Assembly (NCBI GenBank): GCA_003194525.1 | Contig: NBIV01000054.1 | Location: 124,001-188,000, forward strand | Length of the DNA stretch: 64,000 nucleotides | Direction: 5' to 3' | Origin: Gracilariopsis chorda | Lineage: Eukaryota; Rhodophyta; Florideophyceae; Gracilariales; Gracilariaceae | In this document: in pieces, positions 1 through 10,554 of the stretch | Numbering within the stretch: position 1 is the first letter of the stretch | Layout: the number at the start of each line of letters is the position of its first letter | Made by a program: the position numbers and the translations under genes | The notes under the pieces: generated by a model | Told to the model about the DNA's origin: nothing | The model's database searches: none | Seen by the model: the letters and a program-made list of their open reading frames with translations, nothing else

Positions 1-872
1 CTGGCAGTGGGCGACTCCACGCGGGTGCTGCCGGTCGCAAGTTCGTTCTTCATGACCCAGTTGTGTGCTACAATTCTGGCCCGGAGCAGAGGAATGCGCT
101 TTCACCGGACATGTTCGATGCAATCACTGAGCTTCCCGATTCCGATCGCACACTTATAGAATCGATTACTATTCCAGCACGCGATGCACGCGCATTCAAT
201 GTTACGGCCGGTTCGATCTGTCGTATTGAGGTGATCGAAGGTTCTCAAGTCGCAGATTTGAACATGTGGAATGCACAAAACCCTCGAGAACACTTCTATG
301 CTTCCAAGACGCGTCAAATACATGCATCTCACCTCAGTGTACGGGACAGCCTCTGGTCCTGTATGCCGTATCTCCGCCCGATGGCTACTATTGTGAAGGA
401 TTCCATTTCATACGGTATAGACGAAGATAATGCTGGTGTGCACGACGTTATTGGAAGCAGATGTGACCCCTACACCCACTTTGTGATGACACGGCAATCA
501 ACGAATCACTGTTGCCATAGCAATCTAACGCGCTCCGTTCTTCCGTGGCGTTTGACAGAGCACGACGTGCATGACGTCTTTAACGTCTTTATGTGCACGG
601 GATTCACGCGATCAACCGGGCAGTACTTTGCTAAACCAAGCCCAGCGGTGAAAGGTGATCACTTGGAGTTCTTCGCCCACTTAGACTTACTCGTCGCTGT
701 CAGCGCGTGTCCTCAGGGTGACGTTTCATATGCCTGTGGATCCAGTGAAGAACCATACTGCTATCCTCTCGGGGTGCAGATTTTCATAATTCCTGAGCGA
801 CTTCTGGACCGGTACAACACTCCGATGCCCAGTGCATACTCAGGAGCACATGGATTGAGTACGAACAAGTGA
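1..872 (+). CDS. DUF1989 (urea carboxylase-associated family) protein, 5' partial
   Basis: The reading frame is open from the window edge to the TAA/TGA-bounded end at 872, so the N-terminus lies outside; the GTG at 63 is internal and is not a start. Family signatures are visible: a G-S-Q-V-A-D-L-N-x-W-N segment near genome position 255, then LWS-x2-P-x2-RPM-x-TI about 80 residues later, followed by a cysteine/histidine-rich centre and a C-terminal block ending in a short non-conserved tail. DUF1989 (PF09347) proteins occur next to urea or guanidine carboxylases in bacteria and as stand-alone genes in fungi and algae; their enzymatic role is not settled. No partner gene is visible here, because the downstream side is a Helitron. 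The call rests on remembered motif patterns; the family assignment is fairly sure, the function is not. Confidence 0.75.
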   Translation, partial: GSGRLHAGAAGRKFVLHDPVVCYNSGPEQRNALSPDMFDAITELPDSDRTLIESITIPARDARAFNVTAGSICRIEVIEGSQVADLNMWNAQNPREHFYASKTRQIHASHLSVRDSLWSCMPYLRPMATIVKDSISYGIDEDNAGVHDVIGSRCDPYTHFVMTRQSTNHCCHSNLTRSVLPWRLTEHDVHDVFNVFMCTGFTRSTGQYFAKPSPAVKGDHLEFFAHLDLLVAVSACPQGDVSYACGSSEEPYCYPLGVQIFIIPERLLDRYNTPMPSAYSGAHGLSTNK

Positions 873-1288
873 TCAACTCCGCCTTTCCACACGCTGGGAG
901 TGCGTTCTGCAGGGGAAATGCTCTATTTGTCCGGTCTGTGTTACGAAGCCCAGGTAACAGCAAAGGTGTGCGGGAAGACCGATGGTACAGTTGAAGACGC
1001 CCTTTCGGTAGCGGTAGTCGACGAGGTTCTGACTGCCCAAGACCAGTAGTATAGAACATAGAATTCGTAGCCAATAGGAGAGCACCAACCACCGAAACGA
1101 CCGAAGTACGTCTTCAAGCAATAAGAATAAACAATTAAACCTTTCACTACCAAAAAACGCAAACTGATGTACTACGCATATAAATCTGGCCAACTGGGTG
1201 GCCAATTGTAAACATTCGTGGGCATTTGGCAGACATGCCGGTGCTGCAAAGTACGTAGACCGCTTTGCAAGTAATATTGCATCTCTTA
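873..1288. other. Intergenic DNA between DUF1989 gene and Helitron 1
   Basis: No credible gene. Short minus-strand frames cross this stretch but have no recognisable protein. It appears to be the 3' flank of the DUF1989 gene up to the proposed Helitron 3' terminus. Confidence 0.4.
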
Positions 1289-1305
1289 TTAGATAACAAG
1301 GAAAA

Positions 1306-1339
1306 GCGGCCTTCGGCCGCAGGCGGCGCTTCGCGCCGC
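1306..1339 (-). other. Twin 3'-terminal hairpins of Helitron 1
   Basis: On the minus strand: GCGGCGC-GAA-GCGCCGC (1323-1339) then GCGGCC-GAA-GGCCGC (1306-1320). Both stems are perfect, with 3-nt GAA loops closed by C-G. They sit 14 bp inside the proposed CTAA end, where Helitrons keep their termination hairpin. Classical Helitrons have one hairpin; here there are two in series, repeated in Helitron 2 and in the 470-bp units. Confidence 0.8.
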
Positions 1340-1460
1340 GGCCAAAAGTTTGCTTAAGATATCTGCACAAATTTTGGTTTACGCATAAACTAAACTATGT
1401 CAAACTAATGACGCCCCTCTACAAAGTCTTCAGCTTCTTGTAGAACAGGATTTTTGATGC

Positions 1461-4400
1461 TCACCGGCATTGAATAAAAATCCTGCGCATTTCGATGCGT
1501 ATCATTCTCACTATGCTGCAGTAACACATCATTAGATGTTCTGAAACGCAAAAGTCCAACATAGACCTGACCCGCCGAAAAAAAAAGTTTGTTCGAAAGT
1601 CAATTATCATTTTCTTCAGCGTTTGTCTTTGCGCTTTATGCAAAGTTGCTGCAAATGCCAATCGGATGGGATATTGTCGAAGTTAGATTTTCACATCTGC
1701 AAACTCGAAAACAAAGTCAATGCAGTGCAGTAAAAAGCTTTGCTGAATTTTACCATGTTCATCAATGCCCAAAAGTCGAATCACTCTGCGAGAAATGCTG
1801 GTAACAATAAGCATCTTTCCATTCAGCAAGTGCGGATGAAGTACATTTCGAATCACCATAACAGGAACACCCAACTTCAGTTTCAAATGGTGGTGCGGGA
1901 CTCCAGTTGGAGCGTAATTATACGTCAGTTCAGGTCCAATGATACTATTTGTGTGAAAGTTTTCACCGGTTGGCCTTCGGTTGGGAACGATCGTTGTTGC
2001 AGATTTGAAGTCAAACATCCTTTCTGGGAATTACTCCAATGCGTTCTGGTTATGTTCCTCCACTAATTGGTTTGTTGGCGCAACAATCAATCTGTTGAGC
2101 TTTACATCTTCTTTCTTCCGTGTTTTAAACCATTTCCAAAGCAACTCGTATGCTTCGTGTATATCTGACGTAGACATAAGCGGAAGCCTTGCAGATGCTG
2201 GGAACGTCCCACGACCAAGACTGAGCAAACCTTTTGCAAAAAATGGATCATCTTGTTGACGAACCTGTTCTGTAAGGCGAAGAACTTTGAATCTTCTGTC
2301 CCAAAGCTCGCAAGAGTACCATGGAAGCTTCTGTAGGAGACTCACTGGAATAACACGAATTGTTCGATCCCTTTCGGATACTATTCTCGTTCTTGAAACG
2401 ACTGGAAGCAGTTCCATATAATTGCCTGCCATAACTACGACAATGCCTCTAAAGTCTTTCGTAGAGTTTCTTAAGTCCTTCAGTACGGTGTGCAAAATCT
2501 CGAAGAGCATTTTCGGGCACATTGAAGCTTCATCAATTACCAGCAAAATAGTCTTCCGTACTAGTTCTGCTCTCTGTGATCGTGGTCCGTACTTGGAAAG
2601 TGTCCGACGCTCTCTACTCTGCGAATATTTGTCTTCATCAACTCCCAATCCAAGTAAACTGTGCAAAGCTCTTCCGCCTTCATATAGAACAGCAGAAATA
2701 CCTGTTGTGGCTGTCATCTGCACCAATAAGCCTTCGTGCTCAACAACATCTCTCAGCAAAGATAGGAGATAGGTCTTCCCTGTCCCCACTCGTCCTTGTA
2801 AGAAGAAAACGCTTCCGTGTGTGTTGCGTCTTTCAGACTCTCCCATTCTATCCCGGTATTGTATTTCTCTCATTATTTTGTCAAAAACTTGCTTCTGGCC
2901 TTCTTTCAAATCATCATATCTCTCTTTTAACCTTCGCCTGGACCTCGAAGAAGAGCGGCGACGTACTTCAGCTTGTTCCTCTGCTAATTGCAGTTCGCTC
3001 TCTCTGAGATGAAGTTGTGATACAGTATGATGAAAGAACGGATCATTTCTGATAAGCCGACCGCCATGTCTGTCCGAAATCTCAATGATTCTTCAAAGTA
3101 GTTCTTCTCTTCTTTGTGCTCTGTTTCCCTCGGTTATATCTGCAGTTAGAGCTCGTTCGTGCTTTTCAATCACAGTTTTAGGATTTATCCCTTGTTGAAA
3201 GGAAGTGAAGACCAAGTAACGCAGCTCAGCAGGAGTAGCATGGTATCTTACTGCCTCATCAAAAACCGTTTCGTACTCGTCACTATGGATATATAGTCCA
3301 CGGACTACTGCCGCTTTTCTATAAGTTGAGTAGGATTCATTCCCAACACGTTTCGGATCATCAAAGGAGCTGAATTCAGAGTTCATGAGCAATATTCGAA
3401 GAGCAAATAGTTCAGGATTTGCGGGAGAAGCAAATCTGATTCGAGTCACAGTTCGATCATTTTCGGATCGCTGCACTACGTACATTCGTGGACTTCCTCC
3501 ATCCCGAATGGAGTCAGACTCTGGTACAGAGCGGGGTAGCTTATCGTATACACGTACAGTCTCGTAGTATGTCATGTAGTCCACGTCCATGTACCGGGAG
3601 GGTCTTCTGAAATATCTTTCCAGCAGGGAAGACTTCAGACGTTTAGGCAGTCTTACGTTTCAAATCAATACCTGTCGCTCTAAACGGAGATGTATGTCAA
3701 GTGCCTGTACAGTTTAATTGATGCAAACATGCCTGAACTCAAAGAGGTTCCATGCAGTTTCAACTGCGCGCACCACTCTCGCTCTCATGTATGCTCTGAT
3801 CTCATTTTGAAGCATGTCGCTCTGTGCACTTGATTGGCTTTCCGTTCGACTTGATACAACCAAATCCTGTTCTTTGGCACTCTTGAAAGCATACTTCATC
3901 AGGTATGCTACGGCGCTGCCACCTTGGGTTCTTTCAACATTGATGTGAGCCTTGTACTTCATTGTGAGATCTGGATTGTAGGGAACCACTTTCAAATCTT
4001 CTGTCCTTCTTCTTCGGTAGGTCACTCGATTTGTGTACTCATTCTTCGTTGTTCAGCCACATTTTCTTCTCGATCATACCCAAATCTGCACCTCCCGTCA
4101 GAGGTACGACCACGGCAATATGGAGAGTGTCTGAGCATATTGAATTTCTTCACCAATTTTCGGAGTTCCTGGTCCTCATTCGAGTCACCCCGGGGCAGTT
4201 CGCCTTTGATCAAAGGGTCAATGATATCAGTATTTTCAATCACATCCCCTCCAACCAAAGAAGAATGTGATGATGTGGAGTATTTATCTCCTGGAACTCA
4301 AGTTTGGCGGCAATCCCAATGCATTTCAAGCCAAAGAGCTGTTCAGAATTATTCTGTAGATCCTTCATGATTGAATTTGCATACTGGTTGTACACTCTTG

Positions 4401-6216
4401 CAATAAGATCTGGCCTATCAAAAGGACGGCAACTGCCTCCCTGTGGAAAAAATGCTCCGGTGTTTTCGTTGTGCATACTAATTCTTTTCATCTCTTCCCG
4501 CCATACGTTCATTGTGACTGTGAGGAAAAGCGTCGGGGAGCCCAGTTGAGCTACCATTGCTTGCACATCCAGTCGTTTCTGTCTCCAGTACGCCGGAAAG
4601 TTTTTGTGATTACCGGGAAGGAAGAGTTTACCGGGAGGGCCAAGTTCATCTGTTCCTGTATGGGTTCCAGCCTGCAGCTCCCGTTCTTCAACCTTTCTCA
4701 TCTGTTCTGTTTCCAAGTAACGAAGTCTCAAGTCTTCAATTTTTGTGCTAGTACGAAGCAACCATTGCTAAAGAAGAGTACCAGAGTTCAGCAGCACATT
4801 ATCGGCGTACAGTCTTCGCTTAGAGTGTTCTGCCCATGTTAGGCTCCTTTCGTCTCGGTTGTTCGCATCCCTCGATGAAATATATGTTGCTGTATCATAC
4901 GGGGCATGAATCTCACCGTAAGGGTAGAGCAGTAGAAAAGCTCCCTTCTCAGCTTCCATTGAATCAGGCTTCAAACGCTTGTACTTGACAACTCGACGTC
5001 GAAGATTTCCGGTTGACATGTGATGGAAGTCTCTTCCGCCTACCAGCTGGGCAACTGGGGCTTCCGACCTGAACAGTCTACTTGGCTCTACGACGAAAGT
5101 TCTCATTGCAAGAGGTCGGCCTCGGCTGTCTTCTGGTAACGGTCCAGCACCAGAGCTCACCTCGATTCGGGCTTCATTGGCACCTTGATAGTTCCGGACA
5201 ACTATTCCTTCCTGAATAGCATCTGCAGAGATGTCCAGAGTAGATTCGTCCGCGTTGGATCTCCTGCGAACACTTTCCTCTGGTCTGAACAAATTTCTAT
5301 ATCTCTGTCGGACAATATCTGGTTTTGGTTGCATAAGATCGTACAACTTTGGAACCAAGTATCGAATATTGGGGTTAGACACCATTCTTCTTGTGAAAGA
5401 AGAAGAATAATCCCGTGAATTAACACTGGGTGGACCTTCCGACCACAAATATGTGTAGCGCACGTCCTGGCCTGGAACAGAAAGAGACGCATTGCCTTGA
5501 AGTCGAAGAAATGACGGATCTCCACCCCGAACGTGCTTCATATCCATGAATGTGACAACGGTTGCAAATAACACATTTAAGTGTGTTGATAGCGTTTAAA
5601 AAAAACGCAAGCGATATATGTCTTCAAGTTGCGAATTGATATGCACTCGTCTGAAAGAAACTCCAAGCGATCTGGAGCTTTTATATCCACAGCATGTTCC
5701 TTTGGTCTCTGCACCAAGCAGAACTGCGCCACAATATTTGCACTTACGAATACGAAGCACCCACTCCGAATCTTTGAGAGGACACCGAGGTGCTCGATGG
5801 CCGTTTGCACCACACGTCCCACAACACGCTGTAAGTGTGCCAGTCATTGGCTGGTACTCCGGATATGAAGAGCTTGGACGTGCGAGGCCTTGACGAATAT
5901 TTTCTGCCCTTGCATCCCAGACATATTTTGCTCCATAGTGAATGCCTTTGCGAGGTCTCCCAGCAAACCGCATAACCGTCCTATCTCGTTCCTGTGGAAT
6001 ACCGGAAGAATGAGAGGAGTTCAAGTATATCTCTTCAGAATTATGAAGTTCCATAACGTTTTGAGGAATCTCGGTTCTAGTTCCTAAGTCCACCTGCGCA
6101 AGCTCATCGGTTATGTCTCGTTGATGCACGGGCTGTATATTCTCTCTTGGACGACGGCCTGCTCCTAACCGGCGACCACCACGTCGTGATGGGGGTCGAT
6201 GCGAAGAAGAACTCAT
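1461..6216 (-). pseudogene. Helitron 1 Rep-helicase pseudogene
   Basis: Nine collinear fragments (about 6216-5596, 5574-4768, 4761-4240, 4258-4022, 4025-3714, 3590-3093, 2909-2031, 2018-1683, 1661-1461) match the protein of Helitron 2 along its length. The N-terminal piece has a CCHC knuckle (C-x2-C-x4-H-x4-C) and a second CxxC...CC zinc site. The Rep part keeps an H-H-H motif and a Y-x2-K-Y motif. The helicase part keeps a P-loop with Val where Helitron 2 has Ala, and Pif1-type motifs up to a frame-broken motif VI near 1500. Breaks include a TAG near 4765 where the relative has Gln and a TGA near 3092 where the relative has Arg, both consistent with C-to-T decay. It is not functional. Confidence 0.85.
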
Positions 6217-6539
6217 GTCGGACTGAGAGAACCGGAGAGAGGTTGAGAGATTTGGTAATCGCCTTTCGATGGAACATGTACCGTCTCTGCCCCTTAAGTA
6301 GAGAACTGGTGTTGCACAATAGTTTCCTGCCTGACATATACGTATACATGTTGTCGTCATTGTCTCAAGATGTTCCTGACACCATCAGTACCTGGATAGT
6401 TTACATTCGTAGTACTTTACTAAGTAAATATGCATTGCATTCTTATTCGGTCTTGGTTTCAGACGTCAATACATATGAAGTACGATATACCTACGTATGC
6501 AACGTATAGTTTGTTCCTATTCTTGTTACAGCGTTCTAC

Positions 6540-6700
6540 GTTTCTAGAACTGTATGGCCTACTTATGCACTAAATAGATTAAAACTATTTTTGTTAGAAG
6601 GGTATACGTTTGAAGTACTGCGCAGCCTACGTATGCGCTACGTAAAATATAACTATTTTTGTTAGAAGGGTATACGTAGGTTGTACTATACGTAATTTAT
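6540..6700. repeat. 68-bp tandem repeat, two copies
   Basis: A block containing aactatttttgttagaag recurs with a 68-bp spacing (6583 and 6651). Related TACGTATGC words lie just upstream to about 6480. The stretch is AT-rich and non-coding. It lies between the two Helitrons and could be the 5' part of Helitron 1 or older host satellite. Confidence 0.6.
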
Positions 6701-6869
6701 TTTGTTGTTTGAATAGGTTACGTTCTTATTTTACCTATTGTCTTATGTGCTGAAGATTGTGTACTAAAGCTAGATCGTAACCTAAAGTCGCAGAAAATGT
6801 TTTTCCAAGCAGCCACCTACAACTTATTTTACTCTACTTCTTCTTTTCAACTATTTTCTATTTCTAACA

Positions 6870-7250
6870 CCATGGCCGATACGTACCAAACAGAGGTTCG
6901 CTACCTACAGTAATGCCGTTTGCGCGACCGTAAGGATGCTGTCCTACCTCGCTTGGGCACATTATTGGAAAAATTGTGCATCATACAGGCTGCATTGAAG
7001 CACACTGATATGCACCGTGGCAATGTCAATTGGTTTTTTTTTTGAAGAGATTTTGTGCTTAATTGGCCCGAAGATCGACACCGTGTACACAGAATTGGAA
7101 GACTACCGCGTGATTGGACGCAGCAAGGATTTGCCTGTTCGCTGGCCGTCAGAGATATCTACGTGTGAGACGGGTTCAACGGGGCTGATAGAAGTTGAGG
7201 CTGTGGAGAGTGACAGATCATACACGTGCTCGACCGATTCGCGCCAGTAG
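6870..7250 (+). pseudogene. Small unrecognised coding-like remnant
   Basis: An ATG at 6871 opens a frame that meets a TAA after 13 codons and a TGA after a run of Ts near 7040; a second frame (7017-7250, 77 codons) overlaps. No family is recognised. The interrupted frame and the position between two Helitrons suggest a broken fragment of a captured or host gene, but it could be noise. Confidence 0.2.
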
Positions 7251-7375
7251 GGCAAATCCTTTGATTACCATTGGCAGTTTGTTTGGAGGGAAATAAATGT
7301 GCGTTTATTGATGTATTCTAAGGGGTCAACTTGCTCGTCGTCAGAGCAATCCTTAGGTAGGTTAGACAAGAGGAA

Positions 7376-7409
7376 GCGGCCTTCGGCCGCGGGCGGCGCT
7401 GCGCGCCGC
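7376..7409 (-). other. Twin 3'-terminal hairpins of Helitron 2
   Basis: Minus strand: GCGGCGC-GCA-GCGCCGC (7393-7409) and GCGGCC-GAA-GGCCGC (7376-7390). Stems are identical to those of Helitron 1, but one loop changed from GAA to GCA, which keeps the GNA loop class closed by C-G. Confidence 0.8.
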
Positions 7410-7513
7410 GGTGGAGGAGTGATAAACAGCGGTGAGGAAAAAAAAGGGTCGAGAAAGCGAAAGCAGAAAAGCAAGTAGTGTAATTCAACAAATGAAGAAC
7501 GCAAGAAATATGA

Positions 7514-9190
7514 TTATGGCTGTGAAGGGATGCAGAACTGAATGGCTTCAGGCAGCACTGGTTTGGCGATGGCCACAGGCATGGGATGAATTGTGTGCGC
7601 ATTTGCGGATGTAAGCTGCGGGTCATGCAGGAGCAGCACATGGTCGTTCCTTCGAACGCGCGACAATGCGACATACAGCTGACCGGCGCAGAAGAAGTTG
7701 GGTCGCACATCCACAACCAAGCCATCCAACGTCTTTCCCTGTTCTTTGTGAACGGGAGCTGCAAACGCGAGACGAATGGGGAACTGCCTTCGAATCATGC
7801 GAATGTCTGCGAAAGAAAACTCCAAGTCGATACGATGCAGGAGCTGTCGTTCCAGTACCTGTCCGTTCTCGTCGAATCCAGCCACCTGCATCGTAAAGTG
7901 ATCGACACGCACGACTACGAACAGCTTTCCGTTGACCACAGCCGGATGCAGCACGTTCCGAATGACCATAACTGGCACACCAATCTTCAAATCCAGGTTA
8001 TGAGAAGGTACACCAGTAGGTGCATACTGATACGCAAACTCGGGAACAAAGGTATTGGTGACGTCGGGCTCTGAGTTTGGTACACCGTCAGGTTGTACCG
8101 TCGTAGCTGACGGAAGAGTGAAGCGTTCACCAGGAAACAGATCCAGCGCTGCCGCATTGTGTTCATCGACCAACTGATTTGTGGACGCAATGAGCATTAT
8201 GCTGAGATCCACATCCTCCTTGCGTCGTGTTGTGAGCCACTTCCACAGGAATTGGTAGGCGGTTTGCATGCCACCGGTAGATCTGAGTGGTATTGGAGCG
8301 TTGTTGGATATTGTGTTTCGTGCAATGGAACGTAACAGCGACGCAAATGCCGGATCATCGGCTTGGCGTACTTGTTCCGTGAGGTACAGCACTTGAACCG
8401 AGCACAATGTCCACAGATCACTCTTCCACGGCAATTCGTTGAGAATGTTTGTGTACACCCGTCTCACATTTCCACTTGGCTCGGCCTCCATGTACACCTG
8501 CGGCACCACTGGAAGCAGCTGGGTGTAGTCGCCGGATAGAACGATGGTCAAGCCCCCAAACGGAGGCGGGTTTTCCATTCCACTGCAGCGAAGATCTTTG
8601 AACAACGCATCCATGAGTTCGAAAAGCTTTCGTGAGAGCATGGACGCCTCATCCAAGACGAGCACTTGTATTTCGCGTAGCAGTTCTACACGTTGAGATC
8701 GGGGACCGTACTTTGACAAAGTGGCTGTAGTGCTGCTTGTGCTGTCCCTATCAGCTACACCCAGTCCGAGCAGGCTATGTAAAGTGCGGCCACCTTCGTA
8801 CAACGAAGCTGCAATGCCTGTTGTAGCAGTCATTTCGGCGAGCATTCCTTCCGACTCAATGATATCACGAAGGAGGTTGAGCACGTATGTCTTTCCGGTT
8901 CCTGCGGATCCTTGCACAAAGAACACGTTTCCAGGAGTGCTTGTTCGCTCCTGCAGTGCCTGTCGTTGTTGCAATGCAGCAATGACGGTGTCAATGACTT
9001 GTCTTTGGCGAGGTTTTAAGGTGGCGTACCTTGACTGCAAAGTTGACGAATTTCGCACCACTCGTGCGTCTCGAGTTATTGTAGCTCGATTTGCCTCAGT
9101 CAATGCTGTATGATCCTGATGTAGGTGCTGGGAGAAGAAGCTGCGATCGCGAAGCTGTCGTCCTCCGTGCCGGTCTGAGATTTCCATCAC
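7514..9190 (-). pseudogene. Helitron 2 Pif1-like helicase portion of Rep-helicase
   Basis: A 558-codon frame with all SF1B Pif1 motifs: P-loop G-S-A-G-T-G-K-T at about residues 94-101, a TATTGIAA segment, DEAS Walker B at about 180-183, a GDYTQLLPVV motif, EQVRQ, GVPVMVIRN, and a C-terminal motif VI ending in YVALSRV. It should unwind DNA during rolling-circle transposition. The frame begins at codons overlapping the upstream Rep stop (GTGTGATGG around 9190). Removing one GT of the GTGTGTG run there restores one continuous frame with Rep, as does the alignment with Helitron 1, so I read this as a 2-bp slippage frameshift, not a separate gene. The domain itself has no internal lesion. Confidence 0.85.
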
Positions 9191-10551
9191 ACACGTCGAT
9201 ACATTTCTTGCTTTCGTTGCTGCTCATCTCCTGTATGTATGTCGCTACATAGTGCCTCCCAGTTTTCGACGGCCATTTTTTCTGGGTCTGCGCCTTGTTG
9301 GTATAGTGTAACAACCAGAAGTCGTAGCTCTGAGGGCGTGCTGTATATCTGCACTGCTTCTTGGAATGCAATATCAAACTGGGATCCGTCCGCGAGCAGT
9401 CCGCTTACAATCGCAATTTCACGATACGTTCCATACTGCTGTCCGTTGAAAGTCCTTGCGTCTTCATAAGAGCTCGAGCCGTGATTCATGAGCAGCAAGC
9501 GCAGAGCAAAGAGCTCAATGTCCGACGGTGAAACACCTCTGATCCTTGCGACGCACTGCTCGTCGTCCGTGCGCTCTACCACGTACATGGGCGGATCGCA
9601 GTTGTCTGTGGGCACCTGAGTGCTGTCTCCGTCGTATTGGTTAAGCACGCGGGCAGTAAGCGTGCGATACAATCGCACTTTTTCAAAGTACGAAACGTAG
9701 TCGAGGTTCGCGTATGCTTCGGGCCTTGCAAAGTATCTCTCCAGTGTAGACGGCTGTGATGCAGAAAAGAGCTGGTTTGGACCTCTCAGCAGAAATGTGC
9801 GCTCTCCTTCCAAGTGAATGGCCAGTCGCTCTACTTTTGGTACGATGTGAACATGTCGAAACTCGAGAAGTCTCCAAGCTGCATTGACGGCGCCCACCAC
9901 ACGCGCTCGCATGTATGCACGAATGTCGTTCTGCACCTGTGGCTCTTGTTGCTGCTCGTTGTGTGTGCCTGTCTCATTAGCATCACTCACATTGAGCACC
10001 ACCTCCTGAGCTTTGGGCTGCTTAAACGCGTACTTCATCAGATAAGCCACTGCGCCCCCTCCTTGCGTGCGTTCTACGTTGATATGAGAGCGGTACTTCT
10101 TGGTCAGTGTTGGGTTGTACGGCACAATCTTGAGGTCTTCTTGCCTTCTTCTGCGGTAAATAACGCGATTTGTGCCTTCTTCAATGTACGTCTCCGGCAC
10201 AATCATATTGCTGTCGTATCCAAACTTGCACCGCCCAGCGCGATTCCGGCAATAGGTGGAGTGGCGGTGCCTGTGCATGGAACGAATGAGAGCACGCAAC
10301 GCGTCGTCTTCGCCTGGAAGGGGAAGTTCTGCACGAATGAGCTCATCGATCACATCAACGTCTTCAATCACGCCTCCTTCGAGCCACACGAGCATGTGGT
10401 GATGAAGCACATTGCGCTCTTGAAACTCGAGCTTTGATGCAAGCCCCAGGCACTTCAATCCAAAGATCTGCTCCGAGTTCTTCTCCAAATCCTTCATGAA
10501 GTCGTTTGCGTACTGGTTGTACACCCTTGCAATCAGATCCGATCGGTCAAA
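9187..10551 (-). pseudogene. Helitron 2 Rep (HUH nuclease) portion
   Basis: The frame continues from the in-frame TGA at about 10552-10554 down to the stop at 9187. It has the Rep motif 2 histidines in a LHHHML segment near residue 40, followed by LVWLEG, and the two-tyrosine motif Y-x2-K-Y in a YLMKYAFK segment. Together these form the HUH-Y2 nick-and-join site that starts rolling-circle transposition. The frame is separated from the N-terminal part only by one TGA; compared with Helitron 1, six extra bases (a TTGACC duplication) have created it. The 3' end is shifted out of frame with the helicase by an extra GT. Confidence 0.85.
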
Positions 10552-10554
10552 CGG

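Larger units (their letters stand above)
1289..6400 (-). mobile_element. Helitron 1 (decayed autonomous rolling-circle transposon)
   Basis: A minus-strand element carrying remnants of a Rep-helicase protein. On the minus strand the proposed 3' end reads two hairpins, a short spacer, then CTAA (plus-strand TTAG at 1289-1292) followed by a host T. This matches the classical Helitron end: hairpin, CTRR terminus, insertion between A and T. The 5' terminus is not resolved; the coding remnant begins near 6216, and 6400 is only a nominal limit. Tandem repeats at 6540-6700 may belong to its 5' side. Many stops and frameshifts show it is dead. A related and better preserved element follows at 7362-13457 in the same orientation. 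Confidence 0.8.

Noticed and set aside
9180-9195. Helitron 2 Rep and helicase as two natural overlapping genes with a TGATG stop-start
   Set aside because: Helitron 1 has a continuous homologous junction broken by a single TGA instead, and deleting one GT restores a full Rep-helicase as in other Helitrons. A frameshift is simpler.
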